64,000 nucleotides of DNA, taken from assembly GCA_014904845.1 (NCBI GenBank), contig MU119250.1:124001-188000 (forward strand), in the 5' to 3' direction. Numbering within the stretch: position 1 is the first letter of the stretch; the number at the start of each line of letters is the position of its first letter. Source of the stretch: Acephala macrosclerotiorum (taxonomy: Eukaryota > Ascomycota > Leotiomycetes > Helotiales > Mollisiaceae). The notes under the pieces are model-generated. The model was not told the DNA's origin, searched no databases, and saw only the letters and a list, made by a program, of their open reading frames with translations. Position numbers and translations under genes: made by a program. Below are positions 1 to 12,054 of this stretch, piece after piece.

Positions 1-2092
1 TCTCTATTCTAAACTTTCTCCTTTTCATTTTCCCTTGCCTTTTCTTCTTTTATCTCAATCAAAAACTTCTCTAATTCCACTTTCTCTTCTTCTGTGTTCT
101 CTTATCAATCTACAAATATAGTATTGTTATCGAAAACGCATTAATTCATATGAATATAAATTAATTTTATAGTTCGTTCGACGAAAAATCGATTTCGCAA
201 AACATTCGTAATTAGTCCCATACAAAAAAAAGCGCGTTCAAAGACTACGAAATTAGCAAAAATCTCAAAAATCGTAATTACTATTCTAGTAAGCAATTTA
301 TAGTCTCTAATAGAAAAAAAAGTCTACCAGAAAAATATAAAATCATCGCAGTAAATTCAAATCGTTAATATATCGAAATTATCGCGTTTATAGCGAAAAA
401 AATAGAAAGATTTGTAAACAGTTTTCTTTTCTTCGTTTGAATAATAGCGTTTCCAAAGAAAGACTATAATAGTATTATCAATAATAGCGTTCATCTCTCT
501 CGTTCGATTCTCTAGTAATAAAAACATTACTACAATATAAATTGAACGTAATTGTAGTTTTCGACGCACTTTAAACGTATTATCAATAAAATCGCGCAAA
601 AAAAAGATTATAAAAACTATAGTTTTTAACTCTTAAAGAATCTTATTTCAGCGTAGAATAACGTGACCGAGTATAGACTTTGTAAATTCAAACATTTTTT
701 GAGCTTCGTAAATAAAGCCAATAAACTAGTAGAATTTAGCAAATTGTACTCAAAATATATCGTTTAAAATCAACGCTTTTTGAAAATTGTTTTTATTTAT
801 GTATATATTCTTGTGCAATGCTCATTTCTTGAGTGCTTCGCGATTCTTAAAAATCGATTAACAGAAGTAGTATTGAGTGCTTCAACGCGTTATGACCGAA
901 AAAATAAAAGCTTACTATTTGTAGTAAATCTTTTCTTGAATCTCGCGAAAAATAGCGTATTATTTCTTGATTTTATGAAAACCTCGAGCGATAAATTGAA
1001 TTCCATTAAAAATAAGTGCAAATTATACTAATTCATACAAATTTTTAATAATTAATTGAAATTTATAAGAATCGCAAAAAGTAAAAACAACGTGTATAAA
1101 CTCTTTACTCTACTCGCAAAACTCTCAAAATAAACGCATTATAGTACACGTATTTATAGTCATACTACTAATAATTTTCATGTTTTTACTAGTCCATAAC
1201 TTTGTCTCGAATTTGAATCAATCCATAAAGTATTGAGTACTGAGCTTCGCATTTTTCGAGTCTTTATTCTAAAAGAAAAAAGAATCAAATGATTTAAGAA
1301 CTGCAAAAAAATTGATCATACGACGAGAACGGCGATCGGTGAATTCATCGAAAATAAAGTAGAGTTTTTGACCAATTGCAACTAGAGAAGTGAAAATACT
1401 ATCAATAACTCTTTTAATCTTATTGTATGCTTAATCAAGATATTTAATAAAGTAATCGACGACAATAAGTAATTCTCAAGTCTCGTAACTCAAATTAAAA
1501 AGAAATCTTCTCATTCAAATAGCGTAAAATGTGCAGAAAGCAAAGCCTTCTATATATAATGCTATAATAGACTGTAAATTGATATTCTCGCGCTTTTCTT
1601 TAAACATTCGAAAAGCGGCAATAAAAATCGACTACTTATAAGAGGCCTGACTTTTAGTTTTTGTGATAGAATTGTCCTTTTCTGCTTCATTCATATACTT
1701 TAGATACTGTGAGCACTTCAAAAGATGGCCTTTAAATACTGTAGCATTCTCAGCAAACTCTCCTTTGCCAGCAGCACAATGGTTGCATTTCCAGACCGAT
1801 TTGACCCTTTCATGCCAGCCTACTTCGTGTATCTTATAAAACTCCTTCCAAATATCTAAATTCTTCTGATCATTAACCATTATAAGAACTAAGCGTTGAT
1901 ATAAAGAGCTAATAAAGTGATCATAGTAAGTAGAGTAAAAGAACTTGAAAAGTTTTCACTGTACGAAAGCCTTGTAATTAAAGCAGAAAATCATATGACT
2001 TATCTAAATTATGATAATTTTTGACCCTTTAAACCCTCTAATTTTCTAATTAGATCTAATTTTTAAAGATTACAGATAATTTTAGAACCCTA
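1..2092 (-). mobile_element. hAT-family DNA transposon, RIP-decayed copy 1 (cut by window edge)
   Basis: AT-rich stretch that is the reverse complement of most of the element at 16726-19039; position 1 pairs with about 18815, so roughly 220 bp lie outside the window. The visible end is AGAACCCTA (2084-2092), the inverted form of the TAGGGTTCT that starts copy 2. The copies differ mostly by C/T and G/A changes, the signature of RIP. Transposase frame runs on the minus strand and is full of stops apart from the N-terminal BED finger. The 8 bases beyond the end (GTATACTG, 2093-2100) are the presumed target duplication; the partner is outside the window. Orientation is opposite to copy 2. Confidence 0.85.
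1632..1880 (-). pseudogene. hAT transposase N-terminal fragment with BED zinc finger
   Basis: 82-codon remnant starting at an ATG (minus strand, 1880). Residues about 11-55 form a BED-type zinc finger: an aromatic/basic lead-in (VWKC), a C-x2-C pair and a later H-x4-C pair (GHLLKC). BED fingers bind transposon ends in hAT transposases. The frame ends at residue 82 and the rest of the transposase is lost to stops upstream on this strand. In copy 2 the same stretch (about 16950-17185) has further stops, for example tryptophan codons turned to TAG, as expected from RIP. No active transposase is expected. Confidence 0.75.
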
Positions 2093-2094
2093 GT

Positions 2095-2376
2095 ATACTG
2101 GATGTCTCGGCTCAAGGAAAAGGAATTGGGAAATTGAGTACAGCGGTCATGATAACACTTGCATTTAAGATTGGAAAGTGTGACAATGTGGAGGCAGGCA
2201 CGATGAAGGCAAACGCAGCGATGAGAGGAGTGATGAGAAGTTTGGGGATCGAGGAGAAGGAGAAACTGGTTGTTGTTGAAGGAAGAGGAGTGCTTGCAGA
2301 GCTGTCATACACGGTTGAGCGGAGCAAATGGAAGGATATTGATTTGGATGTGAAGTGGGAAGAGGATCAAACTTGA
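2095..2376 (+). pseudogene. GNAT N-acetyltransferase, C-terminal remnant truncated by hAT insertion
   Basis: Open frame from the hAT boundary to a TGA at 2374-2376, with no plausible start codon of its own. It opens with DVSAQGKGIGKL, which fits GNAT motif A (Q/R-x-x-G-x-G/A), the acetyl-CoA pyrophosphate-binding loop. It continues with a helix-strand pattern ending in a charged tail typical of single-domain fungal GNATs. Such enzymes move acetyl groups from acetyl-CoA to amines; the substrate cannot be guessed. The N-terminal half of the gene should lie beyond the left edge, on the other side of the transposon. I infer a gene broken by the insertion rather than a short protein. Confidence 0.65.
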
Positions 2377-2943
2377 AGCCTTGGCTTCGAGCCAATCTAA
2401 TCTTACGCTTGGTAGCCAACCCTGATTGGACACATCGTCAAACAGGTCTCGTGCTGCCGTGTTCCAAAAAATAAAGTGAGGCTGAAGGCTGGGCCAAATT
2501 TAAAGTGGAATTATTACGAGGATTCAACAGCACGAATCAGATAACTATGATACGCTGTTATCTTGAGTTCGGATAACGAGCCCAATACGGCATGTACTGC
2601 GCGCTTTCCTCACCTGCATCGTGTGCCGTGCGCCACTTACTATTGATCAACCTTCGACACACCATTTCACGATGTTTGTTATCTCAAGTCTGGTGAGAGT
2701 CAACCCCTGTATGTCTCGAACGGGACGCCTCCAAGAGCTACTGCAAGTGCAATCATTTATCAGTTAACTTGGCAGGAACTTGGCAATGCAAAGTTGGCAT
2801 GCAAGCTTCTTCCATTGGCATGGAGTACGGAGAGACTGCACGCCCACGTGGCTGGGTGAATGTACGCCTCCGTGTATGTGGCTTTATGGCTTTACCATCC
2901 CAAACCCCCTTGAAGTTTTCCTGATCTGAAATCTGGAGAACGT
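2377..2943. other. intergenic region
   Basis: About 570 bp of normal base composition between the GNAT remnant and the glycosyltransferase. No convincing frame, repeat or RNA gene seen. It presumably contains the promoter of the downstream gene. Confidence 0.5.
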
Positions 2944-2979
2944 GTGCGACAGTGTGCGAGCAGCCCACGTTGTCTGTTC

Positions 2980-4032
2980 ATGGCTGATACTTTACGCAAC
3001 TTTGCTTTAACCATGGCAATGTCGCGGCCAACTTCTTTTGCAGCCTTCAAAAAATTGCATGTTATATCTCTTGTTGCGTCGTTGACTATTCTTTCCATAC
3101 TTTACACCTTTTGGGGTGGTGGACTTTCAACCATCTCCAGCAGCAATGAGCATTACTCTCTGAGCGTCCCAACGCCTTCGAACCCGTTCAATCACGACGA
3201 TACGAAGACCAAAGTAGCTCCCGCAGACACAGAAGAATACGTAGCTTTCTGTGTCGCTCACAGAAACCAAGTCCGCGACATCCCCGAATTCCTCACCCAT
3301 CACTACTACCACCATGGCATCCGACGCTTCTACATCATGGACGATCGCTCCTCGCCTCCTCTATCCAGTTTCAACGACTGGGGTATCCCACGGTCAGCCC
3401 TCTCCTTCCAATACTACGACAAGAATGCGCAACATCCAGACATGCAAACGCACATCTACAGCGAATGCCAGCGGCTGTACGGGTCTCTACACAGTTGGAT
3501 CGCCTTCATCGACGCAGACGAATTCTTCGAAGCTCGAGGGGGAGAGACTCTCCCTTCGATCCTTCGCGAATTCGATAAAGACGAGAGTGTGGGTGCATTG
3601 GGGGTGAACTGGCGACTTCACTCTTCCGCCAACCTCACTACAAGACCCAAATCTATGCGCCAAAGCTTCACCACCTGCCCCGTCGACCCCGAGGTCATCC
3701 CAGAAGGAGAAATCCAAGGATGGAAAGACAACCGACTCATCAAATCGATTGTCAAGACGGCCCTCTTCGAAAAGCCGTTGACTCCACATCTATTCCAAAC
3801 GTTGAATGGGACGCGGACAGTTGGCGAACATGGGGATATCATTGAATACGGGGATGGGGTGAGACAGCCTATTACGAGGGATCGAATTGGGTTGCATCAT
3901 TATACGGTGAAGAGTAGGGAACAGTTTGAGGAGAAGACGAAGAATTGGTCGATGAAAGGTTGGGAGTATTGGGACCATATTGAAGGGTTGTCGCAGGTGA
4001 AATGCGATGAGATGACGAAGTACAAGCCTTGA
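2980..4032 (+). CDS. type II membrane glycosyltransferase (GT2/GT92-like, DUF23-type)
   Basis: Single-exon gene, 350 aa. The upstream in-frame codon at 2944 is GTG, so I chose the ATG at 2980. A short cytosolic tail is followed by one membrane segment (about residues 27-46), then a lumenal domain. The stretch EEYVAFCVAHRNQVRDIPEFLTHHYYHHG has the start of a family-2-like glycosyltransferase fold (residues about 85-115): carry-over of attention to a distant helper strand, then FYIMDDRSS. Residues FIDADEFFE hold a DxD-type metal/nucleotide-sugar site. The C-terminal LHHYTVKSREQFEEK matches the usual end of these enzymes. Probably a Golgi enzyme transferring a sugar to a glycan or glycolipid; donor and acceptor unknown. 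The length fits an intact gene. Confidence 0.75.
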   Translation: MADTLRNFALTMAMSRPTSFAAFKKLHVISLVASLTILSILYTFWGGGLSTISSSNEHYSLSVPTPSNPFNHDDTKTKVAPADTEEYVAFCVAHRNQVRDIPEFLTHHYYHHGIRRFYIMDDRSSPPLSSFNDWGIPRSALSFQYYDKNAQHPDMQTHIYSECQRLYGSLHSWIAFIDADEFFEARGGETLPSILREFDKDESVGALGVNWRLHSSANLTTRPKSMRQSFTTCPVDPEVIPEGEIQGWKDNRLIKSIVKTALFEKPLTPHLFQTLNGTRTVGEHGDIIEYGDGVRQPITRDRIGLHHYTVKSREQFEEKTKNWSMKGWEYWDHIEGLSQVKCDEMTKYKP

Positions 4033-4698
4033 GGAGAAGGTTCATCTTCAGGACATGAGTACACGAAATGTGGGTTCAAGGCTTGGGACAATGGGGTCGA
4101 GGACGGAAATGGCGGGCAGCCAGAGTGGTGGAAGCTATATTTCGGGGCAGTGGAACTCGCTTGCCAGAGTGACGGAACCTGGAGCTGAAGAGAAACCATG
4201 GAATTTCCCAGGATTGAAGGGAGAACGGCGAGGGGTGGTACAAAAAGGCGCCAAACACCACTGAATATCGATACCCTTTAAGTACACAACTGGAAATGAA
4301 ATAAGCATCCAACATCAAAGTCAGATCTCAAGCTTTCTCCTTACGAGGGTGGCAATTACATCGTCGGACAATGCCTTGCCACTTCCAACAGACAGAAAAT
4401 CTACTCAGTATATTCACTCGAGATCGCACCTTGTCAATGTCCCAGACATTTCAGGACAATCAGAAATCTGATTTCATTGCTTTTAGAAAGCTATTGCCCT
4501 CGATAACCTCTATAACCCCCATAACCCCCATACTAGAAAGCCACACTTGGATGTCCCTCGATCTGTGATGCTTTTAGAAGGCTATGTAACCCCTCAGTGA
4601 ACTCCATGCTAGAAAGGAAGCCAGGCTTAGATGTCAACGCTCGAATGGCCTTCGATCTATCGTACATTTCCCACCTCAAATCAAGCGCCCAATTCAAT
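4033..4698. other. convergent intergenic region with one palindrome copy
   Basis: 3' regions of two convergent genes. It holds one copy of the 25-bp palindrome at 4436-4460 and a duplicated phrase around 4490-4620 (CCATACTAGAAAG / CCATGCTAGAAAG with nearby ATAACCTCTATAACC-like text). No supported gene. Confidence 0.5.
4436..4460. repeat. 25-bp palindrome (9-7-9), divergent right arm
   Basis: Left arm AATGTCCCA (4436-4444) is perfect, the loop is 7 nt and the right arm CAGGACAAT differs at three positions from TGGGACATT. Same geometry as the intron copies in the oligopeptide transporter. Confidence 0.6.
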
Positions 4699-7600
4699 TC
4701 AATTTAATGGACCTCCATAGTTCGTGACCTTCACCTCAAACTCAATATGGCCGTACTCTAACCACGGGCAATTCTCGTCCTTGTCCATCTCAACCGCGAA
4801 CAGCTCGCCGTCGCCCAAAGCATCCCTCACATCCCTAAGGTTTTGAACGAACTTGGTCCAGTTCTGGAGATGGTCGATGTTCGCACCCTTTGGCTTGATG
4901 AATTGACAGAATTTCTCGCAGGCATCGCTGTTAGCAAGAACTCGTTCGGTCCAGACTGCACGCTGACTAGACTGGGGACCATAGGTATGTTTAAAGCCGG
5001 TAGCAGCATCGACCTCTTCTAGCTTCGTTGAGTACTCCCAGACCTCGTACAATTTTGGCACAACTCGTTGCTCCATTCTCTCCAATATCTCGTCGTCGAT
5101 CTCCTTTGTGGCCTTGACAATGACCTCGACCCAAACCGCAATGACGTGATCCTCTTCCTCGTCAAAGACCGCGCGAAAGGTCACCATTTCTTCGCTGTCA
5201 TAGGACTCTAGAATGGATCTCATATACTTCTCACGAGGCTTTCGCATGCGGTGGCGGGCGGCAGCATTGGCTTCTTTGATAGTAGCGAAGCGACCAACTT
5301 CTCTCTTAACGACAGTGTTGTCGGTCTTGAAGTCTTCTGTGAGGCCGTCGAATGAGATCTTCTCTTGAACTGCGTAGATCCTGACTAGCTCGTCTTTTCC
5401 CAACGCCTTGTTCTCCTTCAATGCTTGCGCCATAGCTGAGATGGCCGCGACAGTGCGATGAGGTGACTTGTGCAGAGATTGACGACGGTTTGTGATAGGT
5501 GGTGGAGTGACAGGGCAATTGACGTATCCACGTTGAGGCTTCTCTGGCAATGTATCTCCTATGCTGTCGCTATCGTCGTCAGACTGCCCTTTGTCACCTT
5601 CGTGGCTTGTCGTGGAGCGGATTGGAATTTGTTCTGGCAGCGGATCCTCTTCTGATTCTTCGGAATCGGAATCAAAATCGTTGACAGTTCTGATGTTTGC
5701 CGCGTTCTTGAAGGTACTTCCGCGTTGGCGAGCGATTTCTGTTAGGCTGTGGTGCATAAGCTTCTCGTTCTCCTTTCGAAGGCGCTGCTCTTCTGAAATA
5801 TCGCCTTCAACAACGAGCTCCCAGGGCTTTGGCAACTGCTTTTGCTGTTGCGACGGAGGTGGTTGGAAAGGTTGAGATCGCGCGCTGAGAGCGAGGGCGT
5901 CCGGGGCAAAGTTCTCGTTCTGCTGCTTCTGTCTGTAGAGTTCGTTTCGTCGTTGATTGTCTCTCTGTAATTAGGTTAGCTAGCGACCAGATCGCACAAG
6001 TTGAAAATACGTACATTTCTCTTTTCCATGTAAGCATCCACTTGCGTATTCAATGCAATCTCGCTCAGATGTGCACCGTCCTTCTCGGCCTTATCAAGAA
6101 ACTCTTTTCGCTTTCTTTGTCGAGCTTTCTCGTCGTCTCTTGCCTTGCGAGCTAGCCTTTGGGCTTCAGTGCGGACGCGTTTGCCAGGCGCCGCTCTGGT
6201 TCTGGTTTGCTTCGCCTTGTTCTCTTTGTCGATCTGCTGGCGGTCTAGATCCGAGATCAATTGGATCTTGTGGTTGAAGATCGTCTTGGAAGGATCCGAG
6301 ATGGTTGCAGTAGACTTCGTGCCAGAAAAAGACGTAACAGCAGACGTGTTGGTGGGCGTGCTGGCGTATGTAATACCAGCTGCATTACCAGACGTGTTGC
6401 CAGACGTGTTGTTGAACGTGTTCCCAGATGTGTTAGCGGACGTGCTGGCAGAAGACTTTACGGTCGATTGAGTAGCAAGCTTCTCAGTCTGAATCTGAGA
6501 TGGCTCAGTATTTTCAATTGACTCCTCGCCAAACAAGTCGTCGAAGTCATCGTCGAACTCCTCAACAAAGAATTGCTTTGTCACAGATTGGGGAGTTACG
6601 ATTGCCGAAGGATTTGGAGGCGCCGCCTTCACTGGCTTGGGATGAGGTCCGGACGGGGCCTTGCGCCCAGGTAGTTCTTCAGGCTTCTCGGATTGTGCTC
6701 TTGTCTTCCAGCGAATTTCCAATCTCTTCTTATTTTCAGCTGCTTGTTGGGCAGCACGGTCTCGTTCTGCAGCTTCTCGTTCAAGGGCATACGCACTATC
6801 ACCGACTGAGGCCTGGTGTTTGGTAAAAGCCTCCAATGCACTCGAAGGGCCAGCAGATTTGGCTCTGGTGCGGTCTTTTCCGGTACTGTGAAAAGTCAGT
6901 TTCTGGGATGGGACATTTTGGAGAGGAGGACGTACATTTCAGGAACAAACAATGACTCTTCATCGGACAATTCTGGGGCGGGGGTCTTCTCTTTTACTGC
7001 CTTTCTCTTGGCTGCTTCGGTGTCCTCAGCGCCTGGAATCTTTGCAAACTTCAGACTAGCAGCGAATTTCTTTGCCTCTTCTTGCTTCGCCTTAATTTTC
7101 GCCATTGCATCAGATTCAGCTCGTACAGCCTCCAATTTCTCCTTTGCCTTCTCGGAGGCGATTCTCTCAGCTTCTGCTCGTGCGTGCTCGATCCTCTCGG
7201 CTGCAATGCGTCTCTTCTCGTTCTGTTCGGCAATCTCAATGGCTTGCTGGAGCTTTCTCTCTGCGTCTCTCTTTGCCTTCTTAATATGCTCTTCTTGCTC
7301 TTTGGCGAGACGCTTCTTCTCAGCTTCTTCGTTAGCAACTCTCAACTTCTCCATCTCCACCAACTGAGCTTCTTCTTCCCTTGCCAGTAGTTCAGCCATC
7401 TTAGTCTCTCGCTTCTTCTGGGCATCAAGCTTCTCCGCTTCAAGGCGAGCTTCCTTGGCTTCGGCATCTTCAGCAATGACTTCTCCAAATAAATCTTCAT
7501 CCAGCTTCGCTTCAGCTCCCTTGAATGCTCTGTCCATGATACGCTGCGCGGCAAGTTTCTGTCTGACAGCTTCAGGATTCTCGGATGGTCCTGGAGCCTT

Positions 7601-9448
7601 CTCCTTCCGAGGAGCCTTCTTGACTATAGCCGCTGCTGTGGCTTTGGCCATAGTTTTGATCTTGGTCGTCAAAGCTGATTCTCTCTTCGGAGCTGGCTTA
7701 GAAATTGGAGGAATGAGATCCTTCATCGGGATAGCCTTTACTAGTGAAGGGGTAACAATATCGAAGATTGCTGGCTTAGCAGTTTTTGGTGGAGGTGTGA
7801 CTGGCTTTGGTTTTACGGCAGATAATGATTGTTCCTGGTTGGATTTCGGGAAGATGCTATCTTGGAACAGAGAGAGATTGGCTGCTGTGAGGTTGGACAC
7901 AGACTGGCTGGGATCAGACGTGTGACCAACTCTCTGATTTCTCTTGAATAATACATCCATTGGCGTGGAGCCCTCACTGGAATCATCTTCAATCGTTGGC
8001 TGAAGGTTTGAAGAGTGTACTAGCGGAGCATGCTGGGGTTCGAGATCGCGAGAAGGTGCTCGAGAAGGTGCCCGAGAAGGTACTCTAGATGGAGCTCGAG
8101 AACAGGTTTGAGAAAGAGCAGAACTCTTGCTTCTAGCTTCACTGGTCCGAGGTGGTCGTGGCTTACTTCTTCCTCTGCACTCTTCAATGATGGCAGGCTG
8201 TGGCACTAGAGTGATACCCATAGCTCGGCGTCTTGGATTCTCAGGCGTTACAGGCCCAAGTAACTTTCCGGGCTGCGTGTGATAGTGCCCAGGACCCTTG
8301 ACGTGATTAACAGCCAAATTATCATGATTTGCTTGCGTCTTGCCTCTATTTAGGCACGGGTCTCTCTGGTAGTCGGGCATCTCCACATCGTTCCACTGCG
8401 AACTATGATTCGAGTTTGTAGCCAACTTCTCTTTCACCATTTCCAAGTGCCAGTTTGAAGCACCAGGTCTACCGTCCTTCCAGAGAGGGCTGCCAAGTGT
8501 TGGCCGTGACGGCTTCCTGACAGCAAGATTTTCTGGTGTTTTTTGAAGACGTACACCTCCATCTTCTTGATCTTCTCGATACAAACGCCTGCGGTTTGGA
8601 GTAACAGTCTGTGTTCGTTGGAAACGGTCATGATTCTCTTCATGTTCCCAGGTGCTCTGCACGTTTTCTTGAGAGCGAGAGGTGTCCCGCGTAGTCTGAA
8701 GGACTTTGAACTCGCTGCTATGTGATGATATAGGGGCAGGCTGTTGTTGAGGGGAATGGCATTGCAGAATGAGCTTTTGTGTCGGTGATGTCGATCTGGG
8801 TCCAGGTACATCAGTCTTCTGAGACATTGGATATACTATGCGAGGTGTACCATTGACAACGCATAGCTTTCCCAAGGAACTCGGAACTTTGTCGCGACTT
8901 TGCTCAGTCCTACCAGTTGGCGTATGCGGAGCGGCCATCGACTGACGGGATATCGAAACAGTGGGGCTATGGTGGTGTATACGATGTTGAGGCCGCTCAT
9001 GGTCATAGAATTGGTTGGATAGGTCGTTAAAGAGCCCACTGTTATCATGACGGAGAGGTCGAGAAGGTTCCAGTACAGGTGGCGAGTGATAAGTCTGATG
9101 CCGTTTGCTCGAGCTGCTGGACATAAGAGGGCTTCCAGGACGTTTAAAGGGTGCTTTTGGTGGAGAGAAATGACTGCTGCGGTCTGGTGTTGTGCTAGCT
9201 ATGGAAATGGGACTTGAATTGTGTCCTCGATGTTGATTTCGTAATAATTGTTGTTGTGGCGTGATATATTCTGTCTTTATGGGAGATCGGTTATTCTGTG
9301 GTTCGTCCAGACTTCTGAAATCCCATTCTTCGTCGATTCTTCCACGGATGGTATGTTGATCTTGTGGGTACAGAGGGGACAAATGGATTGACGAAGGTCT
9401 GCTGATATCTCGGCTGCCTCCTTGTTGTCTGCTGGTACATGCGTCCAT
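4699..9448 (-). CDS. large coiled-coil protein of unknown function (1549 aa)
   Basis: Three exons on the minus strand: 9448-6936, 6885-6015 and 5964-4699; both introns (50 bp each) have GTACGT donors and CAG acceptors, and frame closes to 1549 aa. Residues 1-600 are low-complexity, Ser/Pro/His/Gln-rich, with an A/V-PSR repeat near 450-466. Residues about 640-820 are a long charged coiled coil (Glu/Lys/Ala/Arg-rich). Exon 2 holds an acidic FDDDFDDLFGEE patch, an N-T-S-G-N micro-repeat and a second basic helix. The last roughly 220 residues look globular (motifs RAVWTERVLA, FCQFIKPKGA, YGHIEFEVKVTNYGGPLN). I do not recognise the family. The shape resembles scaffold or chromosome-associated proteins, but there is no clear INCENP IN-box. 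Confidence 0.8.
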
Positions 9449-9619
9449 CTTGAAATTCTTTGTGGTGGCTGTTCCAGGAGCATAAAACTTGGGGGTCTGG
9501 CAGGTAGATAGCGTAAGTACAGATAAGAGGGGAGGACTTGGATTGCAACGTGAAAGAAGTGCAATAGAATATTTGTGGTTGAATATATGGTGGACAGACC
9601 TGAGTTGTAATAAGAAGGC

Positions 9620-9980
9620 TAAGATCGTCGAAGTTGGTGTGAGATGTAGTGCGAGTAAACATCGACTGATGTTGGTATGGGGTATGATGCGCGTGAACTT
9701 TGACTAGAACTGATCTAGTGCTTGGATGTTAGTAGTTGACCACTATGCAGAAGAGGCTCGAGTTGTAATGAAGCACGATATGATTGTCGATATTGGTGTG
9801 AGATATGGTGCGCGCGATGTTTGACTGGTATTGACTTGGGGATTTGATAATAGTCGATGATCAGCATGGAGAAGACTGGCTTGATTTTTCGATGTTGGCA
9901 TGAGGTATGGTGAGCGTGAACATCAACTGATGTTGACCAAGGGCTGGCTAGTTGAAAATCGATGATCAGTATGAAGAAGC
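9620..9980. repeat. decayed tandem repeat upstream of the coiled-coil gene
   Basis: Three to four imperfect copies of a phrase resembling TCGATATTGGTGTGAGATAT followed by GGTGCGCGTGAAC, a TTGACT/ACTGATGTTGA phrase and GATGATCAGYATGRAGAAG. Copies begin near 9627, 9789 and 9891, with a partial one near 9669. Lies in the 5' region of the gene ending at 9448. Differences are scattered substitutions and indels rather than RIP transitions alone. Confidence 0.6.
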
Positions 9981-10149
9981 GTGGCTTGGGTTTAGACAGC
10001 AGGATGCTTCTAGCACATGGCTAGGACGGCTGGAAGACTTTGAAGTCGGACGACATAGAATGACTTACATCAGGAAGAGCACCAAAGCATCGTCCAAAGT
10101 TCGAAAGGACTTTGAACGAGACGAAGTAGCAATACTGACCCCAGGCAGT

Positions 10150-10990
10150 TTACCAGAACAGCTAGCCAGAGTTCTAAAGGGCCTTAGGTATAAAAACGAC
10201 GCGGAAAACCTCTTAGTGGTTAGCAGAGATCGAGATGTGCTCGGAAAGCCTGCTCTAGTGACGGAGGAACAGGTGCCAATATTTGAATCGCTAAAGGTCG
10301 AAAGGCCGGAACGTCTATCTCAAGTAAAAACAACCCGCAATCCCTTTTAGTAATTGATAGAGGCTGGGTTGTGTTCAAAGATGTTTCTAGGGGTACTGTA
10401 TGGGTAAGTGCTGAGTACTTGGATGTCTAAAGATCGAAAGGCAAGAACGACCGCCTCTGTGTAAAAACGATGCGGAACACCCCTTGGTGGCTGGTGGAGA
10501 TTGTGTGGTGTTGAAGAAGTTTGAAGAAGTTTCCAAGGGTGACAAGAGAATAAGTGTTGGGTACTTGAGTAGTTAGCGGTCGAAAGGCAGGAACGATGGT
10601 CGCTAAGTAAAAACGAGGTGGAACACTCCTGGTGAAAGTCGTATTATGTTCGAAGTTAGGAAGGATGATAGGAAGACAAGTGTAGCGTTCCTGAAATAGT
10701 CGAATTGTCGGAGGGCAGGGACGATTGTCTTAGGTAAAGACGAAGCGGAACACCTCTTAAGTGGTTGGTGGAGGTTGTGTCGCACTCGAAAAAGTTGAGA
10801 AGGATGATGGGAGGACGGGTGCGGAACCCCTGGAATAGCCGAATTGTCGAAGGGCGGGAACGACCTTCTTAAGTAAAGATAAAGCGCAATATCCCTTAAT
10901 AGTTAGTAGAGTTTGTGTTATGTTGTGTTCGAAGTTTGGAAGGATGATGAGAGGACAAGTGTAAAGTCCTTGAAATAGCCAAACGTCAGA
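10150..10990. repeat. tandem array of about six 137-bp units
   Basis: An anchor resembling GTAAAAACGANGCGGAACAC recurs at about 10190, 10324, 10461, 10607, 10734 and 10873, spacings 134, 137, 146, 127 and 139 bp. Each anchor is preceded by GTCGAAAGGCRGGAACGA and followed by CTTNGTGGTTGGTGGAG...TGT, then GAAGGATGATNGGAGGACAAGTG. The array overlaps an open frame at 9952-10350, so I read that frame as part of the repeat and not a gene. Confidence 0.75.
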
Positions 10991-12054
10991 GGAAAGGAAC
11001 GACCGTCTAGAAATGGCTGTAGGACGATTGGCAACGAGACTGACGCGGACTTGAAATTGCTAAAAACTTCAAGGCAACGAAAGGCAGTTGGATAAGCTGT
11101 GGGTATTCAAAGTCGAGGCTTCTGGGAGCTTGTAGTTTGCGCAAAGTCCAGAGCAGCAAATTATTGTCAAGAATCGTTTTGAGCATTCAAAGAAAGAAAA
11201 ATTGAATACTCAAAAGATTTAAAGGTTGCAAGGCTGTAGGTGTTGTTCGAGGAAGGTTGTTGCATGTTAGAGGGAAGTTGTTGAAGGTTCAAAGGAGGTA
11301 GTTGAAGGTCCGAGGTTGTTGAAGATTCGAGATCGGTGACGTGGTGTCCTTGATAGAGCCGAAGGTAGCACGGTGAATAGCTCCTTTGAAGGAAGATGAG
11401 ATGAGAGTACCTCGAGGTTGGGGACTATGAAATTCGGCAGACCTGGACCTGCAGTAGTCAATGAGGAAGATTTCTGTGCCGTTATCGATGTTATCACAAG
11501 AATCCAAAGTGAAATCGATCGTTGGAAGTGCATACGGTGCAAGTCGAGAAGCTGGCGTAGTTAGAATCTCCAAGATATCTACCGAGATTCTAGGGGTCCG
11601 TCGTCAAAATCAAGGTTCCGCGGATGGTCGTTCACTCTGGCAAATGATCCTGAGAGTGGGATGCAGCAAGCGAGAGAAATCTTCAAGACTAGACATGGGA
11701 GTCTCTTTTGCTCTTCAGCTCTGAGATTCTAGCTTGAATCTTGGTGGCTATTGAGGGAGGAGAGAAGTATGGTGACTGAAACTCGCCCCCTTTAATCACT
11801 AAGCGAGACTTCGGCGGAGAACAAGGGGTTCCGACTAGAACTATTCACCACGCCAGAAAATTTCATCGAAAGGCATAAGTGGCAACGGGACGGAAGCCAA
11901 GAGCAAAAATTCCACGACCGTCGAGTCGTAAAGCAATATCAAACGGCGACTACCAAGTAATGACAAAAGCATGAGCATACGCACTTTGAGGTCCAAGCTC
12001 CGTTTCATTGGTATCTCCATTTCCTCGTTCACTCCAATTTATCCCCTCGTCATC
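10991..12054. other. non-coding region with simple GTTGAAGGT repeats
   Basis: About 1 kb without a supported gene. Around 11240-11330 there is a short run of GTTGTTGAAGGTT-like repeats. Small frames on both strands at 11267-11724 have no recognisable motif. The right part is the 3' region of DBP9. Confidence 0.4.

Noticed and set aside
4699..9448. Coiled-coil protein as INCENP homologue
   Set aside because: The long charged helix fits, but no C-terminal IN-box is visible and the last domain looks globular and different.
9952..10350. 132-codon plus-strand open frame
   Set aside because: It contains one unit of the 137-bp tandem array (anchor at 10190) and part of another, begins in the neighbouring array, and has no recognisable motif; better explained as repeat.
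11267..11724. Overlapping small frames on both strands
   Set aside because: Similar length on both strands, no motif, and partly made of GTTGAAGGT simple repeats.
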